This document shows positions 6,353 to 11,873 of a stretch of DNA of 11,873 nt, in pieces. The first letter of the stretch is position 1. Each line of letters begins with the position of its first letter. The position numbers and the translations under genes are program-made. The notes under the pieces were generated by a model, which saw only the letters and a program-made list of their open reading frames with translations, made no database searches and was not told the DNA's origin. Source of the stretch: Bacteroidota bacterium (GTDB lineage: Bacteria; Bacteroidota; Bacteroidia; Bacteroidales; VadinHA17); assembly GCA_023430725.1 (NCBI GenBank), contig JAEYZD010000132.1:1-11873 (forward strand), in the 5' to 3' direction.

Positions 6353-7767
6353 GTTGTAAGAGAAGTATGTTTAACTGTAACCTCAACCCCGGGCATGGAA
6401 GAGAGCATTGAGGCAACCCTCTCCCCGCACCAGACGGAGCGGTGATGACCTCCTACGCAGCCAAACGCGACATGGATGGCGAGGATTCCCTTACGCCTCA
6501 TCATGGGGAGTGAGTTTCGGATGATGTTTGTGCAGTCGCCCGCAAAAGCCACTGCCTCATCATCATTGTTGAAGAACTCTATGACTTCGGGATCAAGCCC
6601 TGTGAGTTCGCTCAGCTCAGCAACCGTAACCGGATTACGCAGTCCCCGGCAGTCAAATACAAACCCGCTGCCGTTGTCATAGCTGATTGTTCTTCCCTTA
6701 ACATAGGAGAAGCTCTCGATTTGCACTGTCACCAGGTCCTGGTAATGTTCCAGGATCCGGTATTTGCGCTGCAGCGGGACGGCCAGCGAGGCCTTTTTCA
6801 GTTCCGGCAGGTCAATCCTGAGGGCATCACTCTCAAGAAGCCCGTTCATCAGTTCCACAGCAGGGACGATGCTCTCGTTGAATGTGGGTTTGTTTTCATG
6901 AAGCCCCCTGAACCCGAATGCGCCCAGAGCCTGCATCAGTCTGATGAGTGTGAATGCCCCCTGGTACATCTCAACTGATTCGCGGCTCCTGCCGGTGGCA
7001 GCTGCAAAGAGCCCAAGGTGGCGATTAATGGTTATCTCCCTGATCTTTTGAGGTATGAATGCCTTTGCGTCATAGACCAGTGAGGCTATGTCGTACTGCG
7101 GAGCTCCAAGCCTGCCCCCCTGGTAGTCAATATACCACGGTTTACCGTCCCTGATCATGATGTTTGCCGTCTGGAAATCACGGAAGAGGAAAAACTCCTG
7201 TCCGGCATCGAGCAGGTACCTCGTCAGTATTTCGAAATCGCGTTCCAGCCTGGTCTCATTGAACGGTGCCCCTATCAGCTTCAGGAACATGTACTTGTAG
7301 TAGTTCATGTCCCATACGATGCTCTGCCGGTCAAAGCTGCGGTGCGGGTAGCAAAGCGAAAGATCGAGCCCCCTGATACCTTCGGTCTGAATCCTTACCA
7401 GGTCACCCGCAATTGTCAGGAAGAGGTTTTCCGTCTCTTCGTTGAAGCGCTCCCCGTCGGAACGGCGGGCCAGCCATGTGAAGAGGTTTGTATCTCCCAG
7501 GTCCTCCAGAAAGTAGATTCTCTCCTCAGGGTAGTAGACATAAATTTCAGGCACAGGCAGGCTCTTCGATCTGAAGTGGTTGGAGAAGCCAACAAAGGCT
7601 TCGTTCTCCTCGCGGCTGGGATTGTATGCACCGATTACCTGGTCTTCGCGGCAAATCAGCCTGAAGTATACCCTGTCCGAACCGGACTGGGGAAGGCGGG
7701 TGATTATATCCGGTGGGGAGCCTTTCCAGCGCTCGAAAGCTTTTTCTACCTGTGTTCTTATATCCAT
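6349..7767 (-). CDS. amgK: AmgK-like amino-sugar kinase fused to a RapZ C-terminal domain
   Basis: This 472-residue protein has two parts. Residues 1 to about 330 are an aminoglycoside-phosphotransferase (APH) type kinase. FLFRDFQTANIM contains the catalytic-loop Asp197 and Asn202, WYIDYQGGRLGAPQYDIASL contains the metal-binding Asp214, and YFLEDLGDTNL (about 85-95) is a typical hinge region. This pattern fits AmgK, which phosphorylates MurNAc and GlcNAc at the anomeric position. Residues about 345-472 match the C-terminal domain of RapZ: ESFSYVKG (351-358), FVFDCRGLRNPV (369-380) and AFGCVGGHHRSVWCGE (434-449, compare GCTGGxHRS in RapZ). E. coli RapZ uses this domain to bind glucosamine-6-phosphate and the sRNAs GlmY and GlmZ. 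The gene lies one base after the DUF5009 gene and overlaps murU by four bases. The kinase call is strong and the RapZ domain very strong; the effect of the fusion is unknown. Confidence 0.9.
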   Translation of the reverse strand: MDIRTQVEKAFERWKGSPPDIITRLPQSGSDRVYFRLICREDQVIGAYNPSREENEAFVGFSNHFRSKSLPVPEIYVYYPEERIYFLEDLGDTNLFTWLARRSDGERFNEETENLFLTIAGDLVRIQTEGIRGLDLSLCYPHRSFDRQSIVWDMNYYKYMFLKLIGAPFNETRLERDFEILTRYLLDAGQEFFLFRDFQTANIMIRDGKPWYIDYQGGRLGAPQYDIASLVYDAKAFIPQKIREITINRHLGLFAAATGRSRESVEMYQGAFTLIRLMQALGAFGFRGLHENKPTFNESIVPAVELMNGLLESDALRIDLPELKKASLAVPLQRKYRILEHYQDLVTVQIESFSYVKGRTISYDNGSGFVFDCRGLRNPVTVAELSELTGLDPEVIEFFNNDDEAVAFAGDCTNIIRNSLPMMRRKGILAIHVAFGCVGGHHRSVWCGERVASMLSSMPGVEVTVKHTSLTT

Positions 7768-7768
7768 C

Positions 7769-8896
7769 TCAAAGCCTTATAATTATCTTTTTTCGGTACA
7801 ATATATATCCAAGCGCCCAGATGACAGTCACGAGCATAATGGGGAACAGTAGGCTTGCCAGTTTCTGTTCCTCGAAAAGCGGGCTGCAAAGATGCGTAAA
7901 TATCCAGTTATAGAGAGAGACCTCTCCCACCGTGATCACAAGCAATGTTTTTGTGAGCATTCCTGCAAGGACGTATGTAAACAGGGCATTGGTGCCGAAT
8001 GTGTTGAAGAAGCCTGTCCAGCCTCTCAGATTCCAGATATCCACAATCATAAACAACAGGGCGAGAATCACCATTCCGATCCCGCCTGCATATAACACAT
8101 ATGAGCTGGTCCAGATGGGTTTGTTGATCGGGAAATATTCACCCCAGAGAAGTCCGGCGCCAACCAGCAATGCTCCGACAAATGAAAGCCAACCGACAGT
8201 CTTCCAGGAGTTGCCCTTCCCGGTTATCAGTCCGCCGGTCATGAAGCCAAGCAGCACAGTAGCCGTCGCAGGAATGGTGCTCAGGAGACCTTCGGGGTCA
8301 AACGGTATGCCGAAGCCCTTGTACAGGTGGTTCTCTCCTATGAGTGCAAGGTCAACGGTCCGGGCGTAGTTCCCCTCCAGCGAATAGGGGTCACTGCCGC
8401 CCATGAAATACATCAGGGCCCAGTAACCGAACAGCAGTACGGCTGTTGCAACCCAGATGTAGTTCTTTTTGATTATGAGAACCAGTATGGCGCCAAGGCC
8501 CCAGGCAAGTGCGATCCTCTGCAGCACGCCCATTATTCGCAGTGTATCATAGTCGCGTGCAAAGCGGGGGAAAATGTTCAGAAAGAGGCCTACGGCAAAT
8601 ATCAGGGCCACACGTCTGATAATGCGGAACAGTGCCGGACCCGAAAACTCAAAGTTGAATTTCCGGAGGGAGTACCACATTGCCACCCCTGAGATGAACA
8701 GAAATGAGGGGAAGACAAGATCAGTCGGGGTGCAGCCATGCCATGAGGCATGTCTCAGCGGAGCATATACATGACTCCATGTGCCGGGGGTGTTTACGAT
8801 GATCATGAAAACCACCGTCATACCCCTGAACACATCGAGGGACATAAGCCGCGCCGACTTGCCGGCGCTCTTTCCGGAACTCTTTGATGGTGTCAT
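7769..8896 (-). CDS. DUF5009/COG4299 membrane protein, MurT-like amino-sugar transporter or HGSNAT-like acetyltransferase
   Basis: From ATG 8896 this gives 375 residues with about ten hydrophobic segments. It belongs to the family of heparan-alpha-glucosaminide N-acetyltransferase (HGSNAT). The N-terminal signature RLMSLDVFRGMTVVFMI (16-32) is followed by LRHASWHGCTPTDLVFPSFLF, which keeps the family's conserved His49 and Asp59. Bacterial relatives are annotated as DUF5009 or NagX. To my recollection, the Tannerella forsythia DUF5009 protein MurT imports unphosphorylated MurNAc, which fits the kinase and uridylyltransferase encoded next in the operon. The frame extends to 8938, but the MTPSKSSGKS start is preferred because a candidate promoter element (8916-8923) lies inside the extension. 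The conserved His leaves acetyltransferase activity open. It is the first gene of a three-gene operon. Confidence 0.85.
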   Translation of the reverse strand: MTPSKSSGKSAGKSARLMSLDVFRGMTVVFMIIVNTPGTWSHVYAPLRHASWHGCTPTDLVFPSFLFISGVAMWYSLRKFNFEFSGPALFRIIRRVALIFAVGLFLNIFPRFARDYDTLRIMGVLQRIALAWGLGAILVLIIKKNYIWVATAVLLFGYWALMYFMGGSDPYSLEGNYARTVDLALIGENHLYKGFGIPFDPEGLLSTIPATATVLLGFMTGGLITGKGNSWKTVGWLSFVGALLVGAGLLWGEYFPINKPIWTSSYVLYAGGIGMVILALLFMIVDIWNLRGWTGFFNTFGTNALFTYVLAGMLTKTLLVITVGEVSLYNWIFTHLCSPLFEEQKLASLLFPIMLVTVIWALGYILYRKKIIIRL

Positions 8897-8915
8897 TTCG
8901 GTTGTTTTGGTCCGG

Positions 8916-8923
8916 TAAAAATA
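8916..8923 (-). promoter_or_regulatory. Candidate -7 element for the salvage operon
   Basis: On the minus strand this reads TATTTTTA, one mismatch (the last base) from TAnnTTTG, placed 19 bases before the ATG at 8896. It is part of a 10-bp inverted repeat shared with the divergent promoter. The evidence is the motif and its symmetry only. Confidence 0.35.
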
Positions 8924-8978
8924 GCAAAATGATACCAATCAACCGGGGAAAAGAATGACAAAGAAAAGTGCTATTTTT
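8917..8978. repeat. 10-bp inverted repeat spanning the divergent promoter region
   Basis: AAAAATAGCA (8917-8926) and TGCTATTTTT (8969-8978) are exact reverse complements separated by 42 bases. Each arm overlaps a candidate -7 element pointing outward, one toward the membrane-protein operon and one toward the GH3 gene. This could be two copies of the same promoter sequence or a pair of binding sites for a shared regulator. Confidence 0.6.
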
Positions 8979-8979
8979 G
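8972..8979 (+). promoter_or_regulatory. Candidate -7 element for the GH3-hydrolase gene
   Basis: TATTTTTG matches TAnnTTTG exactly and ends 25 bases before the ATG at 9005, implying a leader of about 15-20 bases. No clear -33 element is seen. The spacing to the start codon is similar to that of the candidate element for the spermidine operon. Confidence 0.45.
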
Positions 8980-9004
8980 ATTCAATTCAAAATCTGTCCA
9001 TCAA

Positions 9005-11873
9005 ATGAGAAAGAGCTTCCTGATCCTGTCTGCTGCAGTTGCAGTATCAATGCTGACCCTCTCCGGAGTAAGGCCCGCTGAAAACAACCTTCCGTGGAAG
9101 AAGTTTGCGGGGGATCAGAAGGTTGACAGCATTCTCAGCAAAATGACTGTCAGGGAGATGATTGCTCAGCTTGTCTGGGTTCCGGCATGGGCAGACGAAA
9201 AGGGTGGCAACTACAGGCAGGTTGAGGAACTTGTAACGAAGTACGGCGTGGGAGGTGTCATCTTCTTCGAAGGATCCCGTGACCTGCAGGTTGACTTCAC
9301 CAAACGGATAAGCCAGGTCTCCAGGATTCCGCTCATTATTGCTCAGGATGCCGAATGGGGCACCGGTATGAGGCTTCGCGAAGTGGAGGATTTCCCCTAC
9401 CAGATGACCCTCGGGGCTGTGCAGAATGACTCTCTCATATATAAAATGGGAGCTGCCGTAGCCTGGCAGTGCCGTGACATAGGCGTCAACCTGAACCTGG
9501 CACCAGTTGCCGACGTGAACAACAACCCGCTGAATCCTGTAATCAACTACCGCTCATTCGGCGAGGATCCGGAGCAGGTAGCCGGCAAGGTCGTCATGTA
9601 CATGAAAGGCTTGCAGGACAACGGTGTAATCGCCTGCGCGAAGCATTTCCCGGGCCATGGCGACACAGATACCGATTCACACACCGGCCTTCCCGTCATC
9701 AGGGGTAACCGGGACCGTTTTGATCAGGTTGAGCTTATTCCGTTCAGGAGGCTCATCGATGAAGGGATAGGGGCAGTGATGATGGCGCATATAAGCGTGC
9801 CTGGGCTCGATGAGTCAGGTATTCCGGCAACATTTTCCGGCAAGGTTGTAAGGGAACTTCTTCGCGGTGAGGCCCATTTCAAAGGACTGATCCTCACCGA
9901 TGCAATGAATATGGCAGGGGCTACAATGACCTATCCTTCAGGCGTCGCCGATGCTGAAGCTTTCAGGGCGGGCAATGACATAATAGAGTATTCGACCGAT
10001 CCGGTGCGCGCCATCGATGAGATAGCCAAAAGGGTTGATAAGGGAGAGATTGCCGTCAGCGAGGTTAAGGAGAGATGCCGCAAACTGCTTGAGGCCAAGA
10101 TGTGGATTGAGAGTCAGAGAACGATGCACGGTGATGCTATCATTGCCTGCAACGACTCCGCAGTTGCTGCTGATGCAGAAAAAACGGCACCTGGGACTGC
10201 CACGGCAACAGCGCCAGCCGGAATCCCCGGTCCGGAGCACCCGGCGCTGATCCGTGATCTCTATGCCGGCGCCATGACCCTGCTTGAAAACAACAATAAC
10301 CTACTGCCGCTTGGAAGGCTGGATCAGTTGCGTGTTGCCACAGTATCAGTAAACAGGCTGGCAATGACCGAGTTTCAGAGGATGACAGACAGGTACACAA
10401 ATGCGGACCACTACTTCATCGACCCATCCAACCAACAGGGAGCGCAGTTTGTCCTGTCGAAACTCCGTGATTATGATATTGTTATTGCAGGATTCTGCGC
10501 CCTGGAACAAAAACCGGCAGGCCTTTACGGCGTGACTCCTGCCCTTAACCGGGTATTTGCACAGATTGCCTCTCTTGAACGGTCGGCAATCATTTGGTTC
10601 GGTAATCCCTATGGCGTTGCACGTCTTGACATGACAGCCAGGCCATCAGCCCTGCTTGTGGCATACCAGGACAACAACTACACCCACCAGGTTGCAGTTC
10701 AGGTTCTCTTTGGCGCAATAGGCGCCTCGGGAAGACTCCCCGTGACTGTCGATGAGACTTATCCTCTCGGAACCGGCATCAGGACTGCCGGGAACATAAG
10801 ACTGCAGTTCGGTTTTCCCGAAAACGCCGACCTCTCTTCGGTCAGACTGATCAGCAGGATCGATTCGATTGTGCAGGAAGGGCTTGACTCCCTCGCCTAC
10901 CCCGGTTGCCATGTGCTTATCGCCCGTAAGGGCGTTGTGGTGCTGAACAAATGCTACGGGTTTCATCTCTATGACAGCACCGAGGCTGTAAGCGAACATG
11001 ACCTCTGGGACCTCGCTTCGGTTACCAAGGTATCTGCTGCCACACCTTCACTGATGTTGCTTAAGGACCGTGGTGTGTTTGATCCTGACAGGACACTGGG
11101 AGACTATCTGCCCTGGTTCCGTTTCTCCGACAAGGGCGACATGTTGCTCCGGGAAATGCTTGCACACCAGGCGGGACTGCGGTCATGGATACCGTTCTGG
11201 AGAAACACGATGGAGAATGACAGCACATTCAGGAAAGGGGTCTTCAGCGACTACACAAACCGCCGGTTTGCTCTTCAGGTATCAGACTCAATCTACATGA
11301 ACCGCCATTACCTGAGGGATATGTTCAGGGAGATACGAGACAGTCCTGTGGGAAGCAAGAAATACGTCTATTCCGATCTCACTTTCATCCTTGCTGCAGA
11401 GATCATCGAGAGTCTCACTGACAGCACAATTGACAGATTTGCACCGGCAAACATCTACCGGCCCATCGGTGCACTCAATATCACATATAATCCGCTGGAA
11501 AAATATCCGCGTGAGCTCATAGTCCCAACAGAATATGACTCCCTCTTCAGGAAACAGCTGCTCCGTGGCACGGTGCATGACGAGGGGACAGCCATGCTGG
11601 GGGGAGTATCAGGGCATGCAGGGCTGTTTGCAACGGGAAATGATCTTCTCAAGCTAGTTGAGATGTACCGCAGAGGTGGCGAATACGGAGGTGTCAGGGT
11701 TCTGAGCAGCGATGTCCTTAAGGAATTCACCCGTGTGCAGTACCCGGAGAATGATAACCGAAGGGCGCTTGGATTTGACAAACCGCTGCTGGGTAATGAT
11801 ACAATACCTCCCGACGAGGCCTATCCTTGTCCCTCGGCATCACCGTCAAGCTTTGGCCACTCGGGATTCACCG
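9005..11873 (+). CDS. GH3 beta-N-acetylglucosaminidase (NagZ type) fused to a beta-lactamase-fold serine hydrolase, 3' truncated
   Basis: This frame is open from ATG 9005 to the window edge, giving about 956 codons. Residues 1-25 look like a signal peptide without a lipobox cysteine, so the enzyme is probably periplasmic. Residues about 40-370 are a GH3 domain of NagZ type: KHFPGHGDTDTDSH (213-226) supplies the His226 acid/base of the Asp-His dyad, and LTDAMNM carries the nucleophile Asp299. A GH3 C-terminal-like region follows (about 412-600). From about 615 a class C beta-lactamase/DD-peptidase fold begins, with SVTK (Ser672, Lys675), YSD (Tyr789) and HSG (952-954) at the window end. Bacillus subtilis has these activities as the adjacent genes nagZ and amiE, which remove GlcNAc and then cleave MurNAc from the peptide. 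An Ala/Thr/Pro-rich stretch at 386-410 looks like an inserted linker. The stop codon lies beyond the window. Confidence 0.93.
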   Translation, partial: MRKSFLILSAAVAVSMLTLSGVRPAENNLPWKKFAGDQKVDSILSKMTVREMIAQLVWVPAWADEKGGNYRQVEELVTKYGVGGVIFFEGSRDLQVDFTKRISQVSRIPLIIAQDAEWGTGMRLREVEDFPYQMTLGAVQNDSLIYKMGAAVAWQCRDIGVNLNLAPVADVNNNPLNPVINYRSFGEDPEQVAGKVVMYMKGLQDNGVIACAKHFPGHGDTDTDSHTGLPVIRGNRDRFDQVELIPFRRLIDEGIGAVMMAHISVPGLDESGIPATFSGKVVRELLRGEAHFKGLILTDAMNMAGATMTYPSGVADAEAFRAGNDIIEYSTDPVRAIDEIAKRVDKGEIAVSEVKERCRKLLEAKMWIESQRTMHGDAIIACNDSAVAADAEKTAPGTATATAPAGIPGPEHPALIRDLYAGAMTLLENNNNLLPLGRLDQLRVATVSVNRLAMTEFQRMTDRYTNADHYFIDPSNQQGAQFVLSKLRDYDIVIAGFCALEQKPAGLYGVTPALNRVFAQIASLERSAIIWFGNPYGVARLDMTARPSALLVAYQDNNYTHQVAVQVLFGAIGASGRLPVTVDETYPLGTGIRTAGNIRLQFGFPENADLSSVRLISRIDSIVQEGLDSLAYPGCHVLIARKGVVVLNKCYGFHLYDSTEAVSEHDLWDLASVTKVSAATPSLMLLKDRGVFDPDRTLGDYLPWFRFSDKGDMLLREMLAHQAGLRSWIPFWRNTMENDSTFRKGVFSDYTNRRFALQVSDSIYMNRHYLRDMFREIRDSPVGSKKYVYSDLTFILAAEIIESLTDSTIDRFAPANIYRPIGALNITYNPLEKYPRELIVPTEYDSLFRKQLLRGTVHDEGTAMLGGVSGHAGLFATGNDLLKLVEMYRRGGEYGGVRVLSSDVLKEFTRVQYPENDNRRALGFDKPLLGNDTIPPDEAYPCPSASPSSFGHSGFT

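Noticed and set aside
8897..8938. 14-codon N-terminal extension of the DUF5009 protein
   Set aside because: It covers the candidate promoter element and the inverted repeat; homology-like sequence begins only after the MTPSK start.
10142..10250. Possible frameshift or foreign insertion at the Ala/Thr/Pro-rich stretch of the GH3 gene
   Set aside because: The reading frame is continuous with no stop on either side and resumes family-like sequence (LLENNNNLLPL), so it is read as an in-frame linker.
9938..10400. Minus-strand open frames within the GH3 fusion gene
   Set aside because: They lie antisense to a continuous frame with GH3 and beta-lactamase motifs on both sides; their translations are Cys- and Arg-rich and look non-coding.

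Overview
The window looks like chromosomal DNA from a member of the Bacteroidota, probably Bacteroidales or a relative. Three things point there: most start codons lack a Shine-Dalgarno sequence, several upstream regions carry the phylum's -7 promoter element (TAnnTTTG), and the gene families are typical of the phylum. These include a carboxyspermidine-type spermidine pathway, a DUF5009/COG4299 membrane protein, and a GH3 glucosaminidase fused to a beta-lactamase-fold domain. Gene density is high, and I see no tRNA, rRNA, insertion sequence, phage or CRISPR.

Layout from left to right. (1) A small outer-membrane beta-barrel gene (37-543, +) ends at a strong intrinsic terminator (569-596). Two arrays of 7-bp repeats follow (603-640 and 656-683). 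(2) A two-gene minus-strand operon makes spermidine: carboxynorspermidine dehydrogenase (3016-1820), then carboxynorspermidine decarboxylase (1818-682), one base apart. (3) A divergent intergenic region (3017-3226) appears to hold promoters for both sides. It also gives the corA side a leader with a 16-codon ORF and a hairpin that covers the ribosome binding site. (4) A plus-strand cation-transport pair follows: a CorA-type divalent cation channel (3227-4156) and a TrkH potassium transporter (4182-5627). (5) A minus-strand operon of three tightly packed genes runs from 8896 to 5633: a DUF5009 membrane protein resembling the Tannerella MurNAc transporter MurT, an AmgK-like sugar kinase fused to a RapZ C-terminal domain, and a MurU-like nucleotidyltransferase. 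(6) Divergent from it, a GH3-beta-lactamase fusion begins at 9005 and runs off the window end. It is an open frame of about 956 codons with no stop inside the window.

Regions 5 and 6 together read as a peptidoglycan-salvage locus. The exported GH3-hydrolase fusion would trim cell-wall fragments in the periplasm. The membrane protein would import the freed amino sugar. The kinase would phosphorylate it at the anomeric position, and the nucleotidyltransferase would make UDP-MurNAc, bypassing de novo synthesis. The most unusual element is the kinase. Its C-terminal ~120 residues are clearly the RapZ domain, which in E. coli senses glucosamine-6-phosphate and binds small RNAs. Here it is attached directly to an amino-sugar kinase, which suggests built-in metabolite sensing or a link to RNA-level control.
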